Of a DNA stretch of 34,525 nt, positions 1 through 8,116 are shown piece by piece. Below the pieces are notes generated by a model, which worked only from the letters and a program-made list of their open reading frames with translations, made no database searches and had not been told where the DNA came from. Numbering within the stretch: position 1 is the first letter of the stretch; the number at the start of each line of letters is the position of its first letter. Source of the stretch: Mariniblastus sp. (GTDB lineage Bacteria > Planctomycetota > Planctomycetia > Pirellulales > Pirellulaceae); contig JAQXDZ010000101.1 of the NCBI GenBank assembly GCA_029251085.1, forward strand, positions 1 through 34,525, given 5' to 3'. Made by a program: the position numbers and the translations under genes.

Positions 1-527
1 AATCGAAACACACGTTTCATTCGACGATCTAACTGCACAGTTGACAGGGACACTTGCCGAGCAAGATGCTCCGTTTTCAACGATTGATCTAGGTTATCTT
101 TGATGTACTCAACGACCACCTTTAAATCAGCAAGTTCGGGATTACTGTCATTGGGCCAGTTTAAATCCTGTGAAATACCGACCAGCCCAACAACGGACTC
201 TTCCGAATCGCGAATCGGGAATTTACTTGCAAGATACCAACCTATTGAGCCGTCTGAATTCGTAATCCGCTCAAGCTGATCCTGGATGGAACGCCCCGTT
301 TCAAAAACGACGCGATCCTGTTGCTCATAACCTTCCGCAAGAGGCTCTGAAAATACCTGCGATGCTGTTTTACCCAGCAAGTCAGATTTATCAGTGCCAT
401 TGACCCTTGCCACAAATGCAAGATTCACGGATTGATAAACCCCCGCCTGGTCTTTCACGCAATAAACAATATCCCCAAGGCTATCAAAAACATGCTCGAT
501 AAACCCTAGAGAAAAATCATTTAGCAT
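1..527 (-). CDS. PAS-domain AraC-family transcriptional regulator (partial, 3' end beyond window)
   Basis: Reading the minus strand from an ATG at 527 gives an open frame that runs off the window start, about 175 codons. Residues about 8-125 look like a PAS sensor domain: it begins LGFIEHVFDSLGDIVYCVKD, and later has the PAS-like stretches GWYLASKFPIRD and GLVGISQDLN. After a short linker, residues about 137-175 read ADLKVVVEYIKDNLDQSLK and then TEHLARQVSLSTVQLDRRMK, the first helix-turn-helix of an AraC-type DNA-binding domain. The second half of that domain lies outside the window. The likely role is a one-component regulator that senses a small ligand or redox state through PAS. Its start overlaps the 3' end of pyrD by 11 bases, suggesting translational coupling. 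The ligand and targets cannot be read from the sequence. Confidence 0.85.
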   Translation of the reverse strand, partial: MLNDFSLGFIEHVFDSLGDIVYCVKDQAGVYQSVNLAFVARVNGTDKSDLLGKTASQVFSEPLAEGYEQQDRVVFETGRSIQDQLERITNSDGSIGWYLASKFPIRDSEESVVGLVGISQDLNWPNDSNPELADLKVVVEYIKDNLDQSLKTEHLARQVSLSTVQLDRRMKRVFR

Positions 528-1644
528 CGCCGGCTCCGCCTCTTCCAGTGCCGACGGCCTCAGCAACCGATTGAAACCCATGCTGCTTAAGCTTCCCGGC
601 AATGTAGCGATTCATCTGCCGGACAGTTCCTGGACCACCGTAAATAAAACCGGTGTACAACTGAACTAACGCTGCTCCCGAGCGAATCAATTGCCAGGCA
701 TCTTCCCCGTGCATCACCCCGCCCACACCGATGATTGGGATATCTCCCTTTAGCTGATCGTACAACTTCCCAACGACCTCGCGCGACCGCGTTGTCAGCG
801 GAGCTCCCGATAGACCACCATTTCCGATTGCCGAAACCACCTGATCGGAAGTCTCCAAACCGGAACGCTCAATGGTCGTATTGGTTGCAATCACCCCGTC
901 AAGTTCAACCTCTCGCAGAATCAGGATGATATCGCTTAATTGATCTTCGGTAACATCGGGGGCAATTTTTAACAGGATCGGTTTGGGACTGCATTCATGG
1001 TCTATCGCCAATTCACGATTGAGCGTTATTAGCTTGCTCAGCAAGTCAATCAATGGCTCCCGATTTTGCAACGTCCGCAAGCCGGGCGTATTGGGAGAAC
1101 TCACGTTCACCGTAAAGTAATCAGCATAGGTGAAGAGCTTTTCAAAACTAACTAAGTAATCTTGCGTGGCGTCTTCGACGGGAACGACTTTCGTTTTCCC
1201 AATATTGATTCCTAAAATGTCGGCTGCATTTGCCTTGGGAGTTACGGCAAGGCGACGCGCAACTGCATCACTTCCAGAGTTATTAAAACCCATTCGGTTG
1301 ACAATGGCCTGATCAGCAGGCAAACGGAACAAACGTGGCTGAGGATTCCCAGGCTGCGCCTCGCCCGTGATCGTACCGATTTCGACATGACTGAAACCGA
1401 GGCTGGCGAGCTGAGGGAACCAGCGGGCATCCTTATCAAAACCAGCCGCTAACCCGACTGGATTCTGAAAATCAATCCCAACCACTTTTGTTTTCAAACA
1501 AGGCTCGCTTACCCTGTTCCTCCAGCGAAACAGTCCGCCGAGCCCCAATGCAAATATTGCCTTGAACATTCCCATTGAAAAATAATGAGCTCTTTCTGCA
1601 GGCAACAGAAAAAGCAATGGTCGGGCGATGCGTTGCCAAAGCAT
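517..1644 (-). CDS. pyrD: Dihydroorotate dehydrogenase, class 2 (quinone-dependent)
   Basis: The 375-residue product matches class 2 dihydroorotate dehydrogenase, which oxidises dihydroorotate to orotate in pyrimidine synthesis and passes electrons through FMN to membrane quinone. The N-terminal hydrophobic/basic helices (about residues 1-40) are the class 2 membrane-association segment. FMN-barrel motifs follow: NPVGLAAGFDKDA, VEIGTITGEAQPGNPQPRLF, ILGINIGKTK, NVSSPNTPGLRTLQ with the catalytic serine region at Ser182/Ser183, PILLKIAPD, ATNTT, GGLSGAPL and the phosphate-binding IIGVGGV. Length is slightly above the usual ~340 because of a Gly-rich C-terminal tail. It starts at ATG with no strong Shine-Dalgarno. 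Its last codons overlap the PAS/AraC regulator. The S1-like gene lies 149 bases upstream on the same strand. Confidence 0.97.
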   Translation of the reverse strand: MLWQRIARPLLFLLPAERAHYFSMGMFKAIFALGLGGLFRWRNRVSEPCLKTKVVGIDFQNPVGLAAGFDKDARWFPQLASLGFSHVEIGTITGEAQPGNPQPRLFRLPADQAIVNRMGFNNSGSDAVARRLAVTPKANAADILGINIGKTKVVPVEDATQDYLVSFEKLFTYADYFTVNVSSPNTPGLRTLQNREPLIDLLSKLITLNRELAIDHECSPKPILLKIAPDVTEDQLSDIILILREVELDGVIATNTTIERSGLETSDQVVSAIGNGGLSGAPLTTRSREVVGKLYDQLKGDIPIIGVGGVMHGEDAWQLIRSGAALVQLYTGFIYGGPGTVRQMNRYIAGKLKQHGFQSVAEAVGTGRGGAGDAK

Positions 1645-1793
1645 GATTTCTAACTCAATCCGAAAACAAGAAAAAACTCTTTCAAAGATTTACGCTGCAG
1701 TTAGCGAATCTCGATCAACTCATTGGCGCTGATTGCTTTGGATCATCAAGGATTCGAGAACGACACAGCTGGCCTCCGAACGAGACCCTCTGA

Positions 1794-3377
1794 TTACCAG
1801 TTCAGCCCAACCCCTTCACCACCAGACTTGCGATCAGTACCGCCTTTCAAAGGCTCTCCACTGGCAGGCACAGCCAAGTCACGTGCTGGCTCTTCCACGG
1901 CTTCCACCGCTTCCTTTTTCCCGGCAGATTGCTTCGGTGCAGGCGGCGCCAAACAAGCCTTGTGCGACAAAGATATCTTTTGGGACTGAGGGTCGATTGA
2001 CTGAATTTTAACTTCCAGTTCTTGCCCCTCCTTCACGACGTTGCTGACCTTCGCAACTCGCTGATACGCCAATTCAGAAATATGAACCAAACCTTCGATT
2101 CCCGGGGCGATTTTAACAAACGCACCAAAATCGGCGATCTTGGTAACGGTGCCTTTGACGATGTCGTTGACCGCGAATTGAGTGTCAATTCCCTTCCAGG
2201 GATGCTCCAAGGTATCGCGGTGCGAGAGTGAAATACGGTTTGCATTCTCATCGATTTTTTCAATTTTGACGCGAACGTTTTCACCAACGGTTAAAACTTC
2301 ACTCGGGTGTTTGACCCGCGACCAGCTAACTTTACTGACGTGAATCAATCCCTCGACTCCACCAAGATCAACAAAAGCACCAAAGTCCATTAACTTAGTG
2401 ACAACGCCGTCTCGCAATTGCCCCGCCTCAAGTTCCTTGAGCAACTCCTTGCGTTTTTCCTCATTTTCTCGATCGAGAATAGCGCGACGGCTCAGAACAA
2501 GTTTTCGCTTTTCTGGATTTACTTCTACGACCACACATGTCAGTTTTTGGTTGATATAGACGCTGAAATCCTCGACGCGAAATCGATCGATCTGGCTCGC
2601 TGGAATGAATCCGCGAATCGAATTGATCGCAACCTCAAGCCCACCCGTGTTTGATCCCGTTACTAGTGCATCGATGACCGCACCTTCGGTGATATCATCC
2701 CAGTCCGCGACACCGATACTTGCTCCGGGCACCGCCAATTCGTACAGGCCATCCTCTTTATTTAATCCGCGAACGATGATTTCAACCAAATCTCCTTCGT
2801 TCGGAGCTTCTTTGAAATGGTGAAGGGTCGCAATCCCTTCCGACTGCCCCGAGAGACGCACAAAAACATTGTCTTCGTGAATCTTGGTAACTGCAGCCTT
2901 TACGCGTGTCCCAGGCTCAATTTCTTCGTTACTCGCCTCAGTAGTCGCGACCACATCGTCCATTGAAATGTCGCCAAGAACTGCGTCGATTTCGGCGTCG
3001 ACATCATCGCTAAACCCTGTGTCCGATTTGATATCCGGAATCGCAACCGGCTCTGGTTCCGGTTCACCGGTAAGGTTAATCGGATTGGCAACCGCGTTTT
3101 GCACGGCCCTGGGTTGCGATGGCTGCAGTGCTTTGTCAGCCGCGTCTCTTTGTGAACCGATCGCGACCTTTCGAACCGGTGCAGCAACCGGCACTGGGGG
3201 ATCCTCAGTCACCGTCGGAGCAGCGGTCGCTGTCGTTGAAACCTTGTCGGCCAAAACATCAGTTGCAGGAGCATCAGACGATGCTGCCGGAGCTACTGTT
3301 TCCGGAGAAGAGGATGCGACCTCTGAAGGTGCAGGAGAAATTTGATCGTTAGCAGGATTATTGGGTTCGGAACTCAT
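1794..3377 (-). CDS. rpsA: Ribosomal protein S1-like RNA-binding protein (four S1 domains)
   Basis: The product (527 residues from the ATG at 3377) has four S1/OB-fold RNA-binding repeats at about residues 153-220, 228-300, 317-388 and 401-475. The third repeat carries the S1-family signature DFGAFVDLGGVEGLIHVSKV followed by SW and HPSEV; the fourth has ADFGAFVKIAPGIEGLVHIS. A charged helix (RRAILDRENEEKRKELLKEL) joins repeats 2 and 3, as in ribosomal S1. E. coli S1 has six repeats, so this is a short form. It probably helps bind mRNA to the 30S subunit. The first ~150 residues are Ala/Pro/Thr-rich, acidic and probably disordered. An upstream in-frame GTG at 3449 would add 24 basic hydrophobic residues; I prefer the ATG because MSSEPNN flows directly into the acidic region. 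Another S1-type role in RNA metabolism is possible. Confidence 0.88.
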   Translation of the reverse strand: MSSEPNNPANDQISPAPSEVASSSPETVAPAASSDAPATDVLADKVSTTATAAPTVTEDPPVPVAAPVRKVAIGSQRDAADKALQPSQPRAVQNAVANPINLTGEPEPEPVAIPDIKSDTGFSDDVDAEIDAVLGDISMDDVVATTEASNEEIEPGTRVKAAVTKIHEDNVFVRLSGQSEGIATLHHFKEAPNEGDLVEIIVRGLNKEDGLYELAVPGASIGVADWDDITEGAVIDALVTGSNTGGLEVAINSIRGFIPASQIDRFRVEDFSVYINQKLTCVVVEVNPEKRKLVLSRRAILDRENEEKRKELLKELEAGQLRDGVVTKLMDFGAFVDLGGVEGLIHVSKVSWSRVKHPSEVLTVGENVRVKIEKIDENANRISLSHRDTLEHPWKGIDTQFAVNDIVKGTVTKIADFGAFVKIAPGIEGLVHISELAYQRVAKVSNVVKEGQELEVKIQSIDPQSQKISLSHKACLAPPAPKQSAGKKEAVEAVEEPARDLAVPASGEPLKGGTDRKSGGEGVGLNW

Positions 3378-3519
3378 GGCTGAAATCGGTAAAGTTAAAA
3401 GTGATCGTTTTACCGTCTTCGGCAAAACTAGGAAAGAAAATCTCTTCACTCAAGATTGAGTAATCTAGCAAACTTCGCGTTTGGCGTGTCAAACAAACGT
3501 CATTTGCGGACTTAGTTTT

Positions 3520-5031
3520 TCAGAAATCACGACCCTTCGAAATTAGGTCAAAATCATCAGTCCGAAAGGGGGAGGCAGGTAAACCTTGCGAATTGACTAG
3601 GTTAGTCGGATTCGCCTTATCCCAACCAAATCGCACGAATTTTGGTTTTTTTATCTTCAGGGAACTCACTTCCACACGCTGTCCATCAATTTTCGCAGTG
3701 GCTGGGACAAACTTCCCGTCTTCTCCGCAAATCATGAAACCTAGCAATTCGGGTTCGTCATTTCGAATCTTCAATCCCTCGTGGGTGTACTGAAAAGTAA
3801 CTCGAATCGCACCGTCTTCAGTGACAGTCGCACCGTCAAAAATTGGCCCGCTGTAGACTGGCTTAACTTCCCCCTCAGGAAGCTGGTCCGCATAGACGTC
3901 CGCCAAAGCAGCAAGTGCCAAACGTCGACCGACTTCCTGTTTATTAGGAGGACTCAGCTGTTGCAAGTCTCCAATATCAGTTGTCACGACCATGCGCGTG
4001 TTCTCAACTGACTTAAAAGTCTTCAGTTGTGCATCCCAAATCTCGGCCAACGACTCAAACGGTTTTTCAGGGTAGTCAAAGGGTGCTAACTGCACAAAAT
4101 AGAATGGAAAATCTCCCAGCCCGAAATTCTTCCGCCAATCGCGTATCAAAGTTGGGAACAACGTCGCATATTGATTACCACGTCCCACGTTAGATTCGCC
4201 TTGATACCAAATTGCTCCTCGGATTGGGAATCGCTTGAGTGGTGCGATCATCCCGTTATAAAGGTTGCCCGGACGCAGAGGACTCAGCGGTTGATCACCG
4301 TCTTCGTCCCAATGCTTGAGCAGCGGCTTCAACGACTCCACTCCGTCCTGAGTTGCTCGCGATATCCAAGCCTCACAAACAGTGCCTCCCCAAGCGACAT
4401 CAATCAGCCCGATGGCTATGCTTTCTCCATTCGCATTCTTCAGCCTTTTACTCAACTCTCGGCCGAAAAAATAACCCGATGCCGAAAACTCTTTTACCGA
4501 TTCCGGAGAACAAACACGCCACGGGACTGCTTTGTAAATATTTTCCATCGGTTCAACCGACGAATAATTGCCCATGGAGAACAACCGTATCGAAGGATAC
4601 TTCTTTGACTGTTCAACTTCTGTTTCAGCATTAAGCGACTTGCATACAGGCAACTCCATATTGTCTTGCCCGCAACACAACCACACTTCGCCAACCATCA
4701 CGTCGTTAAAAACGACTTTAGGTTCGCCCCCCTCCGCACTAACTTCCAATTCGTAAGGGCCACCTGCGCCGGGAGTGTTAATCACAACATTCCAGTCACC
4801 CTTTGCCGTCGCGGTGACTTTCGTCTCTTTCCCGGCGAACTTAACGATCAGTGCTTGGTTTGGATCTGCGGTTCCCCAAACCTTCACCCGTGAATCACGC
4901 TGCAACACCATGTGGTCAGAGAATATTTTTGGAAGAGAAATATCGCCACGCAATTCGACGTCGCCCAAGAGCCACGCAGAAAATAGGCAAGAGCATGCAA
5001 TTGCAATTCGCGTCAAAATTTGCGGATTCAT
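3520..5031 (-). CDS. Exported sialate O-acetylesterase-like protein with altered catalytic residues
   Basis: The 503-residue product has an N-terminal export signal (about residues 1-25, hydrophobic core IAIACSCLFSAWLLG). It then follows the sialate O-acetylesterase (SASA, SGNH-like) pattern: LPKIFSDHMVLQRD, a small beta-sandwich, VMVGEVWLCCGQDNMELPV, IGLIDVAWGGTVCEAWIS, AIWYQGESNVGRG, DFPFYFVQLAPF and VVTTDIGDLQQLSPPNKQEVG. Family members usually have GQSNM with the serine nucleophile and DIHPxNK with the catalytic histidine. Here those positions read Asp123 (codon GAC) and Ser360 (codon AGT), so classic esterase activity is doubtful. It probably acts, or binds glycans, in the periplasm. The start is an ATG at 5031. 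It lies 142 bases upstream of the S1-like gene on the same strand. Family assignment is firm; function is open. Confidence 0.9.
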   Translation of the reverse strand: MNPQILTRIAIACSCLFSAWLLGDVELRGDISLPKIFSDHMVLQRDSRVKVWGTADPNQALIVKFAGKETKVTATAKGDWNVVINTPGAGGPYELEVSAEGGEPKVVFNDVMVGEVWLCCGQDNMELPVCKSLNAETEVEQSKKYPSIRLFSMGNYSSVEPMENIYKAVPWRVCSPESVKEFSASGYFFGRELSKRLKNANGESIAIGLIDVAWGGTVCEAWISRATQDGVESLKPLLKHWDEDGDQPLSPLRPGNLYNGMIAPLKRFPIRGAIWYQGESNVGRGNQYATLFPTLIRDWRKNFGLGDFPFYFVQLAPFDYPEKPFESLAEIWDAQLKTFKSVENTRMVVTTDIGDLQQLSPPNKQEVGRRLALAALADVYADQLPEGEVKPVYSGPIFDGATVTEDGAIRVTFQYTHEGLKIRNDEPELLGFMICGEDGKFVPATAKIDGQRVEVSSLKIKKPKFVRFGWDKANPTNLVNSQGLPASPFRTDDFDLISKGRDF

Positions 5032-5258
5032 GCGATGCCTTGTTGATGACTCCCAAACCGGGAATCAGTTTAAATATTCGCAGACTCTCGCGTCTGCAGT
5101 GATGTAAAAATGACCAATCAGTCCAAATGCAAGACGAGGGTCAACCGATCCGCATAAAATGACTTGTCGCGAATCGGCCAGTGCGACCAGCGCGGCACAA
5201 GAAGATCTAATTAATTTTAGACCAAGCTGCCCATTTCCTCCACCGGCAACTTCACGTT

Positions 5259-6836
5259 TCAGGAAAGTTTTGGAACTCCGTCACTGATCAGAACGACGTC
5301 ATCTGCCGCACAAAAATGGTAATTTTTCGGGTTGACGACCGGGGAATCCCCCTCCGATTGCACCGCAACCAAAATGATATCATCCGATTTTTTCACGTCC
5401 GTCAACTTCTCGTCGAAGGAAACGCCAACCCAGGATTCCGGAACGGGAATACGGTAAAACTCATTACCATGTTGATACGTCATCAACTCACTGAGGATTC
5501 CAACCAGCCCTTTGTTCATCGCTGCTTGAGCAAGCATATGAGCCCCATACTCTCCACTGACCACAAAGTCGTTGACCTTGCCGTCCTCTAAATGGGTCGC
5601 GTAACTTCGATTGACAATCTCAGCACAGGTGTAAACAGACTCGTTTAATTTCTCAACGGTCAAGGAAGCGAGAATGGTTCTCGCATCCGCATCTTGTTCA
5701 CTGCGACCTCCGCTGGTATCCGTCAAGACAAGACACGTTTTTGCCTGCGCGATCCCTGCCCGCTCTAAGGCAGTCACCTTGGTAAAGTCCTCTTGCAGAA
5801 AATAGACGCTTGGAAACCTTGAACAGGACTCTTCCAGCTGCTCTCGTTCAATCTCTGTAATGACCACAATTGGAATTCGTCGCGTTGTTGGACTCGCTCG
5901 GTACTCCTCAATAATGGTAAGAGTTTTTGGAGTCCAACCACATATGATGATGTGATTTTGTAACGCATCCCAATCCACGACCCTACCCTCCATTCGCATT
6001 CGATCCACCATAAACGCGGAAACCGTTCCCGCAAAAATTGCAAAAATAGTCAGCCCCATAAACATCAAAAACACGGAAACAATTTTCCCGCTTAACGTCC
6101 GGGGGGCATCAGGAATTGGCTCCCCTGCAAATAATGTATAGATGCTAAACCAAAATGAGCGATTCAGATTAAACTGATTCTCCGACTCCAAATTTCTATC
6201 ACTAACTCCAGCGACGTTGGCCGCTGCAGGCGTCGCTTCTCCTGTCGGCTGAACCAACTTCCCACGCGCTGACGTTTCAAAATGAGTAATGGCCAGCGTG
6301 CCAAACAAAACAGTTAGCACCAACAGACCAGTTATTAACAAGAAATCAAAAATACCACGTCGAAACATTGCCGGATAATGCCCGGAAAGACGTGACATCA
6401 CACCGAACAAGCGAAACAACCTGCCAAGCCGTAGTAGCCTCAATGCCCGGGCAGCGCGAAACACCCGAAACAACGGAAGCGTCGCAATAATATCCAACCA
6501 GAACTCGGAAAAGAAACGCTTCTTTGAACTCGCCGCTAAAAAACGCAGTGTCAACTCAACCACGAACGTCATCGTGATTAGATCATTGACGCGAACCATC
6601 CACCTCATCGTCCCCTGAGTTAGCCCTCCAAGAAACGTTGGAACACTGGTCAAACCCGAAGCCAGTTGAGCCTCCAGCCAAAATTCGGCGAGAGTCAGCG
6701 TCACCGATATCACGACCAATATACCGATTGATATCTCGACCCAAATCTGATGAAAAAACCGACGCAATGCCAACTGCCATTGTTCGCCTCCGGCCTTGCC
6801 CTCCGAATCAGTTTTTTTGGTGAACAAAGACATCAA
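5259..6836 (-). CDS. Six-transmembrane ion channel with C-terminal RCK/TrkA-N regulatory domain
   Basis: This 525-residue membrane protein has a voltage-gated-channel layout. S1 is near residues 34-55 (ISIGILVVISVTLTLAEF), and S2/S3 follow. S4 carries seven arginines at exact three-residue spacing (residues 124-142). S5 is near FLLITGLLVLTVLFGTLAI, followed by a long ~45-residue extracellular loop, a pore helix, and S6 (VFLMFMGLTIFAIFAGTVSAF). The cytoplasmic part is an RCK/TrkA-N fold beginning HIIICGWTPKTLTIIEEY, like the HxxICGW start in MthK-type channels, followed by a TrkA-C-like end. The pore sequence at residues 234-241 is TLFAGEPI instead of the potassium filter TVGYG, so ion selectivity is unknown. 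Codons 1 and 2 are both ATG and either could start translation. It lies 139 bases downstream of ftr on the same strand. Confidence 0.88.
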   Translation of the reverse strand: MMSLFTKKTDSEGKAGGEQWQLALRRFFHQIWVEISIGILVVISVTLTLAEFWLEAQLASGLTSVPTFLGGLTQGTMRWMVRVNDLITMTFVVELTLRFLAASSKKRFFSEFWLDIIATLPLFRVFRAARALRLLRLGRLFRLFGVMSRLSGHYPAMFRRGIFDFLLITGLLVLTVLFGTLAITHFETSARGKLVQPTGEATPAAANVAGVSDRNLESENQFNLNRSFWFSIYTLFAGEPIPDAPRTLSGKIVSVFLMFMGLTIFAIFAGTVSAFMVDRMRMEGRVVDWDALQNHIIICGWTPKTLTIIEEYRASPTTRRIPIVVITEIEREQLEESCSRFPSVYFLQEDFTKVTALERAGIAQAKTCLVLTDTSGGRSEQDADARTILASLTVEKLNESVYTCAEIVNRSYATHLEDGKVNDFVVSGEYGAHMLAQAAMNKGLVGILSELMTYQHGNEFYRIPVPESWVGVSFDEKLTDVKKSDDIILVAVQSEGDSPVVNPKNYHFCAADDVVLISDGVPKLS

Positions 6837-6975
6837 TAAAAAACGCTACTCCCACAAATTACAAATAAATTAACCACGAAAAAGGATGCCGGCTTGCCGA
6901 TCAAACGAAACTATTCAGCCTTACAAGAACAACGGAATCAAAAATCAGACCCTAAAAAGATGGACGAAAGGCCGC

Positions 6976-7899
6976 TCAAACTGAGTCGCCACTCATTATA
7001 TCATGCAGATAAAAATGATGCTTTCCCAACTTCCCGCCGTAGTTTCCGGCGCTAATCGAAACCACCCCCTCCCCGACTGCGGCCTCAATTCCAATCCGCG
7101 TCGCCTCGGCAACCGCCTTACTTGAAGTGCCATCCACGACAATCTCATAAACACAATTCACGCTTTCAGGAAGATTGGATTCAACCCGTCCTCGCAAGGT
7201 TGGACAGTAACCATCCGACGTCGATGCTCTCAGCGATGGATAACGCGACCCAACTTTACTTCCACTTCGCACCACACCACCCGGGAAAGGCGTAATAACG
7301 TTTGCCAAGACATCGATCGCGGCGACCGCTCTCTCCGCAGACTCTAAACCGGCACCCTGATTCTGCGCGAGAATTAAAAGATTTCCACCAGCGACCCCTT
7401 TGTGAATCGTCACGGAATCCTCAACCAAAAATTCCCCATCCATAACTGGGATTCGCCAAAATCGACGATCGGCAATTAACTTGCTTTTTTGGAATCCATC
7501 ACCAAAAAAACGAAGGTGCTTACCAAGCGGCATGCGCTCAACCGACTCCTCGCCCTCGTCGCTTTCGTCGCTCTCGCCTCCAGCATAAACGGCAGTTGTG
7601 GGACAAGTCATTAAACACTGTCCAGTGCGATTAACTAATGCCTTGTGCACCGCTTTCGAAGAGAAACCGAAAACCAAAATCTTTACCCCCAGACGCCCAT
7701 CTGGAGTATCCGAGGCCTCCAACCATTGCTCAACTCCGACTTCCGCATCGCAACCGATTACCGAACTCCCATAACCACAAAACGAATGAACTGCCGCCTC
7801 AATCCATCTTCGATTGTGTCCGGTGACAACAATTCGGCAGTACCGCATGCTGAATGCTTCGGCAAACGTATCCTCGATGACAGTCGATCCAATTTTCAA
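6976..7899 (-). CDS. ftr: Formylmethanofuran--tetrahydromethanopterin N-formyltransferase
   Basis: The 307-residue product aligns by eye with Ftr (FhcD in bacteria) along its length. This enzyme moves a formyl group between methanofuran and tetrahydromethanopterin in archaeal-type C1 metabolism. Key stretches are the N-terminal GSTVIEDTFAEAFSM, VIGCDAEVGVE, QCLMTCPTTAVYAG, LRFFGDGFQKSK, VMDGEFLVEDS, GGNLLILAQNQGAGLESAE, TPFPGGVVRSGSKVGSRYPS and the C-terminal GNYGGKLGKHHFYLHDI. The usual size is about 297 residues. The small excess is an acidic insert (GGESDESDEGEESVE) before LRFFGDG. The start is a TTG; no in-frame ATG lies just upstream, and the residues after the TTG match the family N-terminus. 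Planctomycetes are known to carry such genes, used for formaldehyde oxidation or detoxification. No other pathway gene is in the window. Confidence 0.95.
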   Translation of the reverse strand: MKIGSTVIEDTFAEAFSMRYCRIVVTGHNRRWIEAAVHSFCGYGSSVIGCDAEVGVEQWLEASDTPDGRLGVKILVFGFSSKAVHKALVNRTGQCLMTCPTTAVYAGGESDESDEGEESVERMPLGKHLRFFGDGFQKSKLIADRRFWRIPVMDGEFLVEDSVTIHKGVAGGNLLILAQNQGAGLESAERAVAAIDVLANVITPFPGGVVRSGSKVGSRYPSLRASTSDGYCPTLRGRVESNLPESVNCVYEIVVDGTSSKAVAEATRIGIEAAVGEGVVSISAGNYGGKLGKHHFYLHDIMSGDSV

Positions 7900-8116
7900 T
7901 TTACCGGCCCATTCTACTAAAAACCGTCGATCCCGCGGAAAACTAAGAGAAGTCCTGCGAGGCTTCGAATTATAGTCTAAGATTATTCACGCTGTTGTCG
8001 ACTGCTCTCGCCCAGTCCAGCAAATCCTGAGAGCCACTTCATTTGCCACCTCCATTTGCTACCTATAGTTACAACTGTTTGCCTTAATTCCTGCCTCAAG
8101 ATTCGACTCGGCCCCC

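Noticed and set aside
1723..2011. Overlapping plus-strand open frames between pyrD and the S1-like gene
   Set aside because: They mostly run antisense to the C-terminal end of the S1-like coding region and show no family resemblance.
2884..3345. 153-codon plus-strand open frame rich in Ser, Ala, Thr and Gly
   Set aside because: It is antisense to the Ala/Pro/Thr-rich N-terminus of the S1-like protein. The composition is what the opposite strand of such a tract gives.
3378..3449. GTG start at 3449 for the S1-like protein
   Set aside because: It would add 24 basic hydrophobic residues unlike the following acidic region; the ATG at 3377 is simpler. It is not fully excluded.
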